Source: Blepharisma stoltei
Lineage: Eukaryota; Ciliophora; Heterotrichea; Heterotrichida; Blepharismidae
Assembly (NCBI GenBank): GCA_914767885.1
Contig: CAJZBQ010000013.1
Coordinates: 496,001-560,000 of the forward strand
Length of the DNA stretch: 64,000 bases
Reading direction: 5' to 3'
Shown here piece by piece: positions 21,454 through 33,403 of this stretch (the first letter of the stretch is position 1; every line of letters begins with the position of its first letter). The notes under the pieces were generated by a model. It did no database searches and was not told the origin of the DNA. It saw only the letters and a list, made by a program, of their open reading frames with translations. Made by a program: the position numbers and the translations under genes.

Positions 21454-24212
21454 ATGAATTTAAATATGGATCGGCCAATTGATTGCACGAATAGTCCTGT
21501 ATTTCAGCATGCTTCATTTACTTTTGACGAAGATAGCACAATTTTTTCTAGTCAATTTGACTCTGGAAACTTAGCAAGAGTTGAGAGAATCGGAATAGGA
21601 ATTTATCATCTTTGAACTGGGCCAGATTGTATAGGAACTAAAGCTGAAAATTCATGCAGAACTTGGTTTTATTTCAAAATGACTGCCCCCCAAGGCCTTA
21701 CAGTCACATTTACAGTGAAAAATTTAAATCTTCAAGGTAAATTATTCAGAGATGGAATGAAGCCTGTAATCAAAACTCCAAACGAAGATTGAAAGAGAAT
21801 TTGCTCTCCAGTAACATTTAATGTATCTGGCGATGTAGGGAATATGTTTGAACTTACGTTTATGCACCATTTCCAAGAAAGAGAAGCCTATTTTGCATTT
21901 TGCCACCCATGAAGCTACAGTGAACATTTAAAATTGTTAACTGAAATACAAAATAAAGATGGACACTTTTACTTGCATAGAGAAAATTTAATAAATTCTT
22001 TGGAAGGAAGAAAGTGCGATGCTCTAACAGTATCGAGCTGGGAAGGGATCCTTGACCAAATAGAGGTTCAGATTCCAAGTTTATACCCTGATCCTTTAGA
22101 AGTAAGAGCAAAAAGATTTTCTAATAAAAAAATCGTGATTGTATCAGCGAGAGTTCACCCAGGTGAGACTCCAGGGTCTCACGTTATGAATGGGTTTTTA
22201 AAGTTTATCACAAGTGAAGATCCACGAGCTTGCATGCTAAGAGATTCTTTTGTGTTCAAAATAATTCCAATGCTGAACCCTGATGGCGTTTATAGAGGCC
22301 ATTACCGAACAGATACAAGGGGCTTAAACTTAAATAGATTTTATACGAATCCATCATTATTGGAACACCCAACAATATATGCAGTAAAAGAACTGCTTAT
22401 GAGCTATCATAAAGAAGACAGTGAATTAGTGTACTTATATGTTGATTTGCATGGACATGCATCTAAAAAAGGATGCTTTATTTATGGAAATTATATGGAT
22501 TTTCCTCGTCAAATTGATTCATGCTTATTTGCGAAATTAATGTCCCTCAATTGTGTCAATTTTGATTTTGAAGGCTCAAATTTTTCAGAGAAAAATATGC
22601 ATGCGAAAGACAAATGTGGGTTATCTAAAGATGGAAGTGGCAGAGTTGCTCTATATAAAGCTTGCAATATTACTAGATGCTATACTTTGGAATGCAACTA
22701 TAATACAGGTCGCCTTATTAATAAAATTTCACCACTTGACTTACCAGAAAGCGTAGAAAGTGATATTTCTAATGAAATGTACAAAAATGGTCCTCCAGTT
22801 TATTCCATACCAATTTATGAAGATGTTGGTAAGGCAATAATCAAGTTTAGTTTTATAAGGCCATAAGCGGACTAGCCTCTAGCCTGACTATCTGACGAAA
22901 AATTATATACCCTACGGATTAGCTCTCTAGGTTAAGGAACCTTTTACTGTTGTCTGGTTACTCTCGATGAGGAGAGAATGTGTTGCAGGCAAAACCTGTC
23001 TAGGCTATCTGGCAGTGACAGGAAAAACTTAGGGGAGGAATACATCTCCAAGCCTGAAGGTCTACTTCAAAAGTGACAGAGCACTGTTTTCAGCTTCATC
23101 GGGACGGGTCCTACCGCTCCATTGGGAGACCTTGCTCTTTTAATGCCACCATTTTATTTCTTGATAAGGCAATAGGAATTTCTCTTTTAGACAGCATTGG
23201 AAAAAACTGCAATTCAAGAGTATTACAAAACGATCCTGAGCTAAAAAATGTAAGGCTGCAAGTGGCAGCTTATATAGCTGATCAAATACCTTTTAGGTAT
23301 GATCTCTCAATTAAAAAAGCTGTTAAAAGCATTGATGACTTAGAAAATTATATTAAAAATGGAGGAAAACTCACAAAATCCAGACTGAAGAAGCCTAGTG
23401 ATGAAGAAAGTAAGAAAAGAAGAGTTATTCGGAACAAAACTTCTGTATCTTCTTATGATAGAACTTTTTAAAGGATGGAGAGAAGTGTTAAGTCCTAGGT
23501 GACTGGTGAGTTGATCCAAGCCTCAGATTAGTTGATTACATTCTTTTTGAAGGTTCGGGGTGGTTTTGCCTGATCGGGCTTCCAAACAGGGTGACCTAAA
23601 GACGATCAAATAGAAGGCGCAGGGTCGACTCAAATATCCGGGAAGCAATTTAATGCCCGATAAAGGCAGGGTTGTCCAAAAGGAGGCAGTGGAAGTTTCC
23701 CTTGTGTTCTGAGCATTATCAGGGCTTAGAGAGTCCTCTCTTGCAGAGTTAGACCAAGTATGGTCGGGTAAGTCTCCCCAAGAGACTGCTGACGTCATCA
23801 TTTTTGATAGTGTGACGCCGATGCCTAGGTTCACTCGAACCTGAAGCCGGCGATATGATGGAGAGGGGCTAAAATAAACTCCTAGTAGCATTCTATCTTT
23901 AATCTAATCTAATCTTGTGATAGAAAAAAAGGGAGTCAAAACTCTGAGCCTGTTAAGAAGCAAGTCCTAGAGAAGGTAAAAGAAATTAATATTGTTCCTG
24001 TGAGGAATTATAATTTTCCAAAATCTTCTCCTGATCTTCCCAGAAGTGCAATCAATAGAGGAAGACAAATTACTAGGACTGTTCTTAATCCCTTTAATAG
24101 AGGCTCAAGAAGTGCTAGCACTAAATCTTGTGGAGATGAAGCTTCGAAAAGGAGCAAATCTATAGAAAAAGATAGTAAAATGATAACTGTGATTGAAGCT
24201 GTTGGAGAGTAA
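21454..24212 (+). CDS. cytosolic carboxypeptidase, CCP5/AGBL5-like (two IESs)
   Basis: M14 zinc carboxypeptidase that removes glutamates from tubulin tails; CCP5 cleaves branch-point glutamates. An N-terminal beta domain precedes the catalytic domain: HPGETPGS supplies zinc ligands H and E, NPDGVYRGHYRTDTRG and LNLNR the substrate-binding region, DLHGHASKKGCF the third zinc ligand, and LECNYNTGR the catalytic Glu. FDFEGSNFSEKNM is characteristic of the CCP5 branch. TGA encodes Trp (for example HLWTGPD, HPWSYSE). Excising 22830-23164 and 23459-23920 gives 653 residues in one frame, with a basic, Ser-rich tail. Stop TAA 24210-24212. Confidence 0.92.
22830..23164 (-). mobile_element. IES in the CCP5-like gene, 10-bp repeat, GC-rich element
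   Basis: TAAGGCAATA at 22830-22839 and 23165-23174 flank the insert; collapsing them joins EDVGKAI to GISLLDS. The interior shares AAATAAAATGGTGGC..., GGTAGGACCCG and GATGAAGCTGAA (minus strand) with the element at 52746. Confidence 0.88.
23459..23920 (+). mobile_element. IES in the CCP5-like gene, 8-bp repeat, SINE-like element
   Basis: TGATAGAA at 23456-23463 and 23918-23925. Removing 462 bp joins SYDR to KKGSQNSEP. The insert ends with TTTAATCTAATCTAATCT, the tandem tail typical of this GC-rich family, here in plus orientation. Confidence 0.86.
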
Positions 24213-24356
24213 GTAGCTATATGTGTTTATATTTAAATAAATTACTAGATTAAAAACTATAGCTCTTACTATCACTTATAAGTTAGGATACTAATATAAA
24301 TTTATAAAGCAAAGTATTAAAGGCAGTTGCTAATAATAAAAATAAGATAATTAATC

Positions 24357-25196
24357 CTAAAATAGAACGCATCCCTTGCACGCAGCACATGTTGCGCCTC
24401 TCTTCGGTCCTGACAAGCCTGCTTGTTTTTCTCTTTTCTCTAGTTCTCTTTCGTTGCTATTTATGTTTGGCTGTGTTTCTGCCATGAAAGATATAGGTGG
24501 CGTGGAATAAACATCCGAACTGACGTCTAGCGGGTCCTCATCAGAACTTGAGTCTTCAGAGTCAATATGTGAGTCTTTGGGGTCAACAAATTTTTTCTGG
24601 GCAATTTCAAAGTCAGCAAGTCATTTCATCTTAGGAGACGAAAGATCTCCTTTCGTCAGAGACTCTGAATAGTCATTTGGATGAGCAATTGTATTTGATT
24701 TAGGCCTAGTTTTAGGCTCTTCTATGTTAATCGGTGAGATTTCTCCGAAATCAAGACCTTTTTCCTCCGTTACAGGCTTTGAATCAATAGTGAGTTTGCC
24801 ATTTTGCTGAGAATTATTTTGAGGTGAATTTTCTTGTGAAATCGAATATGGAACAGAACCACTTCTGTACCTTGAGTTTTCGATATAATTAGTATCCTTT
24901 GATATAAACTTTTTAGCCTCATTCGATCCTGAAGGAGGAGAGGCTTCATCTAGCAATAAATCGAACTCTTTAGAGCTAGTAATCACAGTAGATTGACTTA
25001 GAATATCAAAGCTATCCTCTTCATCTTCTGATCCTTTATGAATTGTTGCTCTTCTGGGTTGTGAAGTTAAAAATTTTTGCTTGGCGTTGTTAACTTGCAC
25101 CTTTTGCAAAGAAAGATCACTTTCTTGTGCTTTATTGTTTAATATGGGAACTGCATCTGTTTGAGACCTTAATCTGCTGATATGACTCAAATTCAT
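24357..25196 (-). CDS. unrecognised Ser-rich protein with a C-terminal CaaX box
   Basis: A 279-residue, low-complexity, Ser/Asp/Glu-rich protein with no domain I recognise. It ends CAACKGCVLF: the last four residues fit a prenylation box (Leu or Phe at the end usually favours geranylgeranyl), and the upstream Cys pair could be palmitoylated, so membrane anchoring is likely by inference. One TGA is read as Trp (KMKWLADFE). ATG at 25196 is used because the longer frame starts with TTG. It faces the CCP5-like gene tail to tail with a 144-bp gap. Confidence 0.6.
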
Positions 25197-25421
25197 ACTT
25201 ACACAAATTACGGCCGACTTATCTAATCTCTCTAAGTGAAAGAACAAAATAATTATAATATAAAATTATTCGGGAAACGAGTTCCTCTAAATGAAAAAGA
25301 AATTTAATAGATAAGAATATTCTATATAATATTTTTATATATAATTGAAGATTAGTTAATTGATCTTCCAATTAATGTGCTAAATTTATACAACTATCAC
25401 CAAAATAATAAATTTTATAAT

Positions 25422-25880
25422 TTAATCACTATTTTTTCCAATTTCAAAAATCAAAATTAATTCCCTATTTTTAATAAAAAACTTGTTATTCTCAGAAAAG
25501 AGTGTGCATCCTTTTAGCTGAATTTCTTGCCTTTCTATTTTTTCCCCAGGATTATTTGCAAGTTCAGAAAAATCAAACTGTGCTTTTCCATTAATAACAG
25601 ATTTTTCTCCATGAAGCTCTATCAGCTTAAAATTAATAATTTTCCTAACATATTTTTCGCTTTTCTTGTGCATTGTAATTACGAATGATAATGGATACTC
25701 AAAAATTACATTGGAATTAATGGCATTATATTGCATAGGCTGTGTTTCTTCTAACCCTCTACCTCGTTTTGCAATGACTTTCAGTTTTTCTTTGTTGATA
25801 AGTTTAGCTTTTACATAATGGATGCTTACATTTAGCTCGTATTTCACCTTTTCTGCACCTATTTTATGCAAGAATGCCAT
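25422..25880 (-). CDS. small NT-C2 domain protein
   Basis: The 152 residues consist almost entirely of a fold resembling the N-terminal C2 domain of EEIG1/EHBP1 proteins: KVKYELNVSIHYVKAKL, FEYPLSFVITMHKKS, then FKLIELHGEKSVINGKAQFDFSELANN. In other eukaryotes this domain binds membranes or other proteins. Assignment rests on pattern recognition, not on catalytic residues. A compact single-exon gene with no IES. Confidence 0.55.
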   Translation of the reverse strand: MAFLHKIGAEKVKYELNVSIHYVKAKLINKEKLKVIAKRGRGLEETQPMQYNAINSNVIFEYPLSFVITMHKKSEKYVRKIINFKLIELHGEKSVINGKAQFDFSELANNPGEKIERQEIQLKGCTLFSENNKFFIKNRELILIFEIGKNSD

Positions 25881-26131
25881 TATTATTTCAACTTAAATAT
25901 TAAATTCTCTTAAATTAATAATTCGTCTTTATTAAATTATCCAAATAACTTGCCGAGATAATTGATATTTTTCAAAGATTTCTGAAAATTTCACCTTAGC
26001 AAGCAAAGAATAAAAATACTTAAAGACTTCTATTTAAAAATAAACTTTATAGAGATAGATTAATCCTTATAGATCCAGTTTTAATATATAGATGCATTAT
26101 TAGATTATAATGCTATAGATGGAATTAATTT

Positions 26132-28061
26132 CATGAAGAAATTAATAAGGGTAAAATTAATCACTTCAAAAAAAGAAAACTTGCTTTTGCCCGAAGGCTT
26201 TCCTTTATCAGTAAAACCAAACTATTGGAACTTTATTAAATGAAACTTGGTCCAAAGCACCGCATCAAGTGCTTTAGGAGTTCTCTCTACACAGCAATTA
26301 CTGATTACCCTAGGCACAAACTCAATTACAGCATCAGCAGCATTGAATTGAATAATAAAGGATGGGCTTGGATTACTAGGAGGAGTGATTTATGCAGGCA
26401 GAATTGGAAATAGATTTGATGAAAACTCCAAATATTACAAATGAATTTCAGCTGTGTCAGTAAACCTGGCTAGTGGCTTAGAAATGATTAGTCCATGCTT
26501 TCCAAGTCTATTTTTGCCTATTGCTACAATAGGAACTCTAGGTAAAAATGTTTCAGCTTTAGCTGGAAGCGCTTCCAAAGCTGCAATTCATCTCAACTTG
26601 TGCCTAAATACCCTTTGATTAGTGAGCAGAGGGTTAGGTTAGGTTATTAAAGACAGACGTAAGCCATATTGGTGATACTGCTACCAAAGACCTCCCATTC
26701 GGAGGTTCATTTCTTTTCGACTCCAGCCCAGAGGGTCTATCCCCGATATGGGTTCCACTTCCGGTGGCTTCTGCCTCTTCCTTGCCTTGCGGCTCTTGAG
26801 TGGGACTTATGGATTTCTGCGGCCCTGCTACGTGCGATTGGAGTAGATTGATTCAAGGACCCTTGAACTCTGTCGGGTGTTGAATTGCTACCTTAGACAG
26901 CTAGCAAAAAGATCGTTCCACTGTGGCCTTGGCTGAAACATCTAGTTTCTCTGCCGAGGAATGCCCAATGGGTCCTCGTATTTAAAGGACGTTGCCAGGT
27001 ACCTTCATTTCCAACTACAGGAAAGCAGCCAAAGCCTGCCCAGATATACATCTCTTGTACTGCATTTGATTCCTAAACTCGGAGTCCATCCCAGTTCGCC
27101 GTGGCCATAAGGTCTGGACCGTTAAACCAAGAAGGCAGGTTGACATGTGCAGCCATTTTAATTTATTAGCGAGCAGAGCAGAGAGAATAGATTTTTTTTA
27201 ATATGAATACAAATTTTATATAAAACAAATTCGTAATCATTGAAAGGAATATCGAACTCAATTTATGTTTTTGAAAACAGACTTTTTAATATTGATACAA
27301 TAAGTAAAAGATTTTTTATTTTATATTTAATCAAAATATAAAAAACATTTTTCCTCCTATATGAAGAGAATATTTCTTTAAAAAGATTTTCAAAGATGTT
27401 GTTTACTGGCCAAGGTTGAGTAAGAAATAATTTAGCTGATGTTACTGCTAAAAGTGGAACCCAAGCTACAGCAGCAGGGCTGGTAGGAACCTTAATCGGA
27501 ACTTTGTTTGGATACTCCATACAAAGTTACTGGGGAAGTGTAGCAATTTTTAGTGCGCTTTCAGTCTGCCAGCTCTGAGCATGCTATAAAGGTCTAAAAT
27601 ACGTGGATTTGAATTCATTGAATCCTCAGCGATTAGATATTATCATTAAGAATTTTATCGAACACAAAATTATTTTAAGTACAGAAGAAGTGTCCAAACA
27701 TGAAAAGTTTTTACTTCCTTATCCAAAACAAAATTTAATAGTGGGGATAGTACCTGAAATCTTTCAAGGACAAGATGGAGGATCTGCGAATATTGATGAA
27801 AATGTCGAGTACCCAAATGAAAATTTGAAGAAATACATAATTAGTAGACATGACAACAAGGTTTATTTGCTATATGAAGAAACAGCAGTGAACTCAGATA
27901 TAATTGAAGGATATGTTTTGGCTAGATGCATATCATGGAATGTCCCTCCTGTGACTATTCCATTAGAAGATCTGAAAAATATTGGCTGGGAGATCTCACA
28001 GCCATTTTTATCTCCTACAAACACCCGTTACAAAAATGAAAGCTCTGATTTAACTCAATAG
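26132..28061 (+). CDS. RUS-family (root UVB sensitive / RUSF1) protein, one IES, one apparent frameshift
   Basis: Family signature: LPEGFPLSVKPNYWNF, then KWNLVQSTASSALGVLSTQ, GLGLLGGVIYAGRIGNRFD, SGLEMISPCFP and, after the IES, NNLADVTAKSGTQATAAGLVGTLIG. RUS proteins are hydrophobic and act in chloroplast/vitamin-B6-linked processes in plants; function in protists is unknown. IES 26605-27420 removal joins HLNLCL to RNNLADV. The start region (ATG 26132) and the rest are in different frames: CCAAAACTATTGG at 26216-26228 has one A too many for PNYW. Stop TAG 28059-28061. Confidence 0.8.
26605..27420 (-). mobile_element. 816-bp IES with SINE-like element (RUS-family gene)
   Basis: TA 26605-26606 (CTA) and TA 27421-27422 (GTA) share phase. 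The element occupies about 26625-27170 on the minus strand: 5' end AAATTAAAATGGCTGC near 27168, 3' end TTTAATAACCTAACCTAACC near 26630. It is homologous along its length to 30729-31232 in the opposite orientation. Confidence 0.86.
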
Positions 28062-28069
28062 TTTCTAAG

Positions 28070-30205
28070 TTATTTATCGTCTTCAATTAAAATGCCAGCT
28101 CCTGCAAACTTCGTAATAACCGTCCTCTTTATTCTCATCATTTCTCTAAAAGTGTCTTCATTGCCATGATACACTTCGAAATCATGCCAAACCTTCCAAA
28201 ATTCCTCTTCTTCTGGCTTCCTTGGATCACAAAATTGCGAAATATAATTATAAATTGATCTTGCTCTGTCAATTTCTCCCAATTTTCTTTCAATATTTGC
28301 AAACTTCAGCCCAATTTCAATTACTTGGGTAGGGATATTTAAAACTTCATAGACTTCTTCAAAGAGTTTCCTCATTTTGAAAATTCCGAAATAGTCACAA
28401 GTTTTCTGTAAATATACATAAAGCATTTCCACCTTTTCAGAATCCAGGACTTCTTTTATTGCTTTTGAGTAAATTTCGATTGAGTGGTTTAATAGCCCAT
28501 ACTCTTCTTCAAGCTTAGCATACAAGCAAAAAAATATTTTTTTCTTATCTTTTGGGCAGTTCGTCAAGACTTGCTCAAAGAGATCCCTTGCTCTTTCAAG
28601 CTTTTTTTCTCCATAGTGTTTTACAAATGAAGTGAGGTAGGAGATTCATATATCATATATAAATGGCCATGAAAAATTATTAATTCCTTGCTCGTATACA
28701 CGAAACGATTCTTCCCAAAATTCATTATTTTGTAAATAAGAACTGTAATTTAAGATTGCTTGAGGAGTCGCGATTTTTAAAGAAATCATCCTATCATAAA
28801 CAGCTTTTACAGACTCTGTGGTTCCTAAGCTTTCTTCAAGGTCTACATATAGTCCTCATAGCTGCGTTCGCATTGATACTTCTTGCTGAAGACTTAGCTC
28901 TTTCGAGTATTTTTTGGCATGCCAGTTGCAAAAATGTTTGGCAAGTTTTAAGGCATCTCCATAGTGCCGATGTTCTAATTCCATTTCTATTCAAGCTTCA
29001 CAGACTGCTTCGAGCTGTTTTGGATTTTTAAATTTCGATTTCGTTGCTTTGTCTAGTACAATTCTAGCACTCTTCATATCTCCATTTTTCTCATACAGCT
29101 TTGCAAACTCAATTCAAAGGTCCTGAGGTCGTCCAATAGCTTTCATAGGATCAAGAATAGTAACAGCCTCAGCATAAGTCCTCAGCATTTCTACAATGTC
29201 TCCTTCATGGAGCTTCACTCTTGATTTCCATTCATTCACATCATTTGGAGTTTCTTTTATTTTTACATCAGAAAGCAGAAATTCTCTGCTGTCAAGCAAT
29301 TCTTCAAGTATTTTCATTTCGCTGTCAATTACATCTTGAGGATAACCTTCGCTTACATATAAATTTAGAAGTTCTTCTTCGAGCTGCGAATAGGCAGCAA
29401 ACACAACTCCGAAGTCTCTCACGCTTTTTACATCAGCCAAGGCCTTTTTATATACCCTCCTTGCTTCTTCAATTTCTCCTCTTCTGATGTAGAACTCGGC
29501 CAACATTTCTCAAGCTCTTCCTTGATCTTCCATTCTGCCCATGCATCTTTCTAAGATTTCTTTAGAGTTCTCAACAGCGTCAGGATTTTGCGAAACCAAG
29601 CGAGCAAGAGTGTTCCACAAAGTGCTGGCTTCATCATTTTCCACTACTTCTAATATAAGAGTGATGGCTTCTGATGAGTATTGATATTTTACCAAAAAAT
29701 CGATGTATTCCTCAATGAAAAATGGGTTGAATTGGAGATATCGGATATAAATCCTTCGCGTTGTTTCATGGATTGGGATAGTTTCTGCCCATTCTAAGTA
29801 TTTGTCCCAAATCAAATCATGCTGGGTTAACGGAAGCTGCTGCAAGGAATAATCAAACATTCGCCTTGTTTTTGTGATATGATCTTGACTAATGAGAAAA
29901 TCAAGATATATTAGCCATATTTTAGGCATGAGGTACATATATCTCAGAGCCCTTTCAAAGAGGAGGTTTGCAAGCTCATAATGCTCTTCTGAGGGACTTT
30001 CTGATACATATTGAGAAACTTCTGAAAGATAATTATATCACAGCTTATAGCTTCCGGGTATGTATGAGAGTGATCTTTCATATAGATTACATTTCTCCAG
30101 AAAAGTTGGAGCCACTTGTATACAATTTCACCAGGCTCGTTGGGAGTATGGATTGTGAATTAAGTCTTCTGTATTTAGGTCAGGTGGGAAAAACACATTC
30201 GCCAT
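28070..30205 (-). CDS. pre-mRNA splicing factor SYF1/XAB2 (HAT repeats)
   Basis: Scaffold of the NineTeen/IBC complex in the spliceosome. All 711 codons are open apart from Trp TGAs: N-terminal NPYSQRAWWNC and PGSYKLWYNYL, then repeated HAT helices (LWYNYL, IWDKYLEWAE, VRDFGVVFAAYSQLEE, ATPQAILNY) and the C-terminal DPRKPEEEEFWKVWHDFEV followed by GNEDTFREMMRIKR, diagnostic of SYF1. ATG at 30205 (MANVFFPPD) is the first in frame. No IES and no intron. It ends 8 bases from the stop of the RUS-family gene (convergent). Confidence 0.92.
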
Positions 30206-30510
30206 TGTGTTTTATTAATATGCTATTTTGAGTTTTTAACTATAAATAAAGAGTTTCTACTGAATCTAAATACAATCAATATTATCTGCCAATTAGCAAG
30301 AGAAATCAATTGCGTATTTTTAAATTATTAAAAGGAGACTAATCAAGAGCTACTTATATAATACTCATGGCTAATGGGTACCATTCAATTTATAATGATT
30401 CAAGCAATCATATTAAAAAATTCGAACTATGAAAAATCATTTATAATATAATATTGATTATTAGGTTTTCATTAGTAACTGTTCTGACCCTTTTTTATAA
30501 ATTAAGGCAT

Positions 30511-33324
30511 ATGGGATGCGGAGAAAGCAGGAACGGCGAAGAGTGGAATCAACGTATAATTGATAATTTGCATGAAATCAGCAGGCTACTTCATGCCCTG
30601 AAGCCTCAATCGAAATCCTTATACGAGATGTATTTTAAAATTCAGTCATCGATTGAACAAGAATTGCTCACTAACAAAGATCTCGAATGCGAAAAAGATG
30701 AAGTCCTCAAAAAAACAATCATATACATTAAGATGGAAATTATCCTCTTGGAGCAACAGTTCAGACTTTATGGGCACAGAGATCTGAGTCAAGAATCAAG
30801 TGCAGGCCCATGAGATGTGTATCCAGGCAGGGCTGTTTCCTGCGGTTGGATTTGAGGTGCCCGGCAACATCCTTTGGATTCAAGGACCCATGTGTATTCT
30901 TCTACTGAGAGAAACTGGGAGTTTCGACCCAGGCCAAAAGGGGTAGTCTTTTTTCTGTAGCTGTCAAAGGAAGGCACTTCAACACCTGGCAGACTCAAAG
31001 GAGTTGATCCTCGAAATCAAGATACTCCATTGCCCATAGCAGGGCCATAGAAATCCATAAGCACTCAAGACTGAAGTCACAAGGCAAGGAGGAGACAGAA
31101 GGTACAGAAGTGGTATCCATCTTCGGGGAAAAGCCCTCTGAGCTGGAGTCGAAAAGGGTTAACCTTGGTACGGAAGGTCTTTAATGACTGCCACCAATAT
31201 AGCTAAGGCCTGACTTTAAATAACCCAACCATTAAACCCAAAAAAAAAACAATCAAGCTTATGGAAGAAAATGAACAACTCAGTGACTTGATAAACACTC
31301 TCAAAGCTGAAAATAGCCAGGAATCTTCTGAAGGCGCTCTAGAGATGGAGGAGCTAAATCTTGAGCTCCAGAACACCAAGAAAGAAAAGCAATTCTATGA
31401 ATCCACCGAAGAAGAAATCGTCCTTAGCAACGTTTTCACGATTTCTAGAGGAAAAGTAAACACACTTTTATTAAGAGCTTTTCTTATCTGGAAAACCTCA
31501 TCCCCTAAATCTGAATTTGTCAGAAGAAAGCGAAGACAAAAAACAGTTCTCATCGTTAAAAAACTCAAAGCATTTGAAGACCAAAATCTATTAGACATTA
31601 ACGAGCTGCTGAAGAAATCCCAGGAAAGAGAATTTAAAAATGCAAAACCATTAGATCTTGGATACACTTTCAAATTTCTTGAGAAATTGATGGATGACAA
31701 ATTTGATGAAGACTTAAAAATGATTGAGGAAGGGAAAATACCAAGAGAGCTTTCTGATTATTTAATAGAGCAAATCTTCGCAAGATATGAGAACGAAGAG
31801 CTTGCTTATAAATTTTTAAATGAGCTAGTGGCATCGTTGCATAGCTTGTTTAAAATGAATCAAACATATGGAATCCTCTTTTGTAGGCTCTTTAATCTCT
31901 TTCATGCGCAGCCTATTCCTTACCGCTTACTCCCCCCCTCCGTGAGTGAACAAAACCATTAGAAAAATCGATATTTTTTGCCCAAGAACCCACCCTCCTT
32001 GAGTGAACAAAAATTTTTCTAATAGAAAAAATTTTTTATGGAAAAAAAAATTTGATATATAAGTGATAATTATTATAATGAAATCTAGAACTGATTCTGT
32101 TTAATTTTAAACGAATTGTTTTTTTTAAAATATAATTTTATAAATTGAATTAATATTTGCTTTCAAATATTTGCGAATTAGGATTTTTTTAAATTTCGAA
32201 AAAAAAATTAAACCCCTCCGTGAGTGAACAAAATTTTTTTGTTCACTCACGGAGGGGGGAGTTAGTAATTTATATTACCCAAGCCCGAATGTATTTTCAG
32301 CAATTAAAGCAGCTCAAGCCAGTAGCTGACACTCCTGGATCAATTGTTAAAGGGTTTCTTGAAGATTCCTATGGAGGTGAGTCTCTTCTTTCAGATGTCA
32401 TAATGCTTATTGAACTGCTGTTCAAAGAAGACCCAGCTACTGGAGCTAAAGTGCTAGAAAAATGCAGGCCAACTAGTGTTGGAATGGGAGAGTACTGCTT
32501 ATATATAGTCTGCAATAAATTTTTTTCAGAAAATATTGACGTTGACGAGTGAATAGAAAGTTTGGGAGCTGGGGAAACAGTACTTTATACAGTAATAGCA
32601 AGAAAACTATTGAAAACTGAAGTATGGGTAACTGAAGAAATGATACATCAAATGCTATTGGGAATATTAAACAATAAAGCTGCATCTAAATCAGACTTAC
32701 GTAGCTTATTAGCCATAGAAAGATATATTGATGGGTACACGCATCAAAAATATCTTATAAATAAAGCAAGCTTCATGAACGCAATAGTAGTTACTTACTT
32801 AATATTTACTTGTTTTAACGTCATTTACGGGTGGCAATAACCGGGTCTTCCTCTACTTTGTCGCCGCATAGAGCCTACAAGCTTCCGGTCCGACCTATCT
32901 TGATCACCAGTATGCGCCTCTGGGTAGTTTTGCCGACTAAGACGGGAACGCAATAGTTACAGTATACGATGAGCTATGGACTGAAGAAGGTGTTCGTCTC
33001 TATATGGAGTTTGTAACTGCAGACGAAGAAAACGGGCTTCTAACGGAGCGAATGTTTGTGGAAAAATGTTTTGAGCTCGAATTATCAATTCCTCATTATG
33101 AGCTCGAAAATTTATATAGAGAAGTGGCGACTGAGGAAGGGATTACTGGTGAGGCAGCTTATAAGCAAGTGCTTAAGCGCCTCCAATATGGAGCTTTCAA
33201 TATTTTCAATATGCCTAGCTTCGAAAATTTTAGTTTCCGTACAAAAGAAAGAAAAACACTTATAGGAGAACAGCGGCCATCAATATCTTCTTTATCATTT
33301 CCAATATCTCGGCTTACAATTTAA
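30511..33324 (+). CDS. unrecognised acylated coiled-coil protein (three IESs)
   Basis: Begins MGCGES, a dual myristoylation/palmitoylation start. A helical N-terminal part is followed by coiled coil (LEMEELNLELQNTKKEKQF) and a long alpha-helical region I do not recognise. The C-terminal third (FVTADEENGLLTERMFVEKC...) could hold degenerate EF-hand helices but no clear calcium loop. Removing 30729-31232, 31928-32262 and 32785-32953 gives about 601 residues in one frame, with joins YIKPKKK, PYRLVIYI and NAIVTVYDELW. TGA is Trp. Stop TAA 33322-33324. Confidence 0.65.
30729..31232 (+). mobile_element. IES formed by one full SINE-like element
   Basis: ATTAA at 30728-30732 and 31232-31236 flank 504 bp. 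The insert starts TAAGATGGAAAT and ends GACTTTAAATAACCCAACC, that is, nearly the whole IES is one copy of the GC-rich family. Excision joins IIYIK to PKKK. The first 80 bases happen to stay open, so the insert can be mistaken for exon. Confidence 0.83.
31928..32262. mobile_element. IES = full-length TCCGTGAGTGAAC MITE
   Basis: 335 bp; both ends read CCCTCCGTGAGTGAACAAAA inward, with a hairpin copy at the right end (about 32214-32262). The AT-rich core contains the shared GATAATTATTATAATGAAAT and TTTAATTTTAAAC blocks. Removal between TA 31928 and 32263 joins IPYRL to VIYITQ. Confidence 0.92.
32785..32953. other. 169-bp GC-rich IES with 12-bp direct repeat
   Basis: GAACGCAATAGT occurs at the left (32777-32788) and right (32946-32957) edges; frame is preserved (MNAIVTVYDEL, or with one extra Val if the second TA is used). 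A TTACTTACTTAA tract opens the insert, and a GC-rich stretch follows, so it may be a truncated SINE-like copy. Confidence 0.8.
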
Positions 33325-33403
33325 TTTTACTCTATTAATAATCATGAATTAAATTCTATAAATTAAGCCTACCATTACATTAAATCTAATAAATTAAACA
33401 TTA

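Noticed and set aside
26628-26645. GGTTA/GATTA repeats as telomere remnants
   Set aside because: Each occurs at the end of a GC-rich element and differs between copies, so a retroelement tail explains it better.
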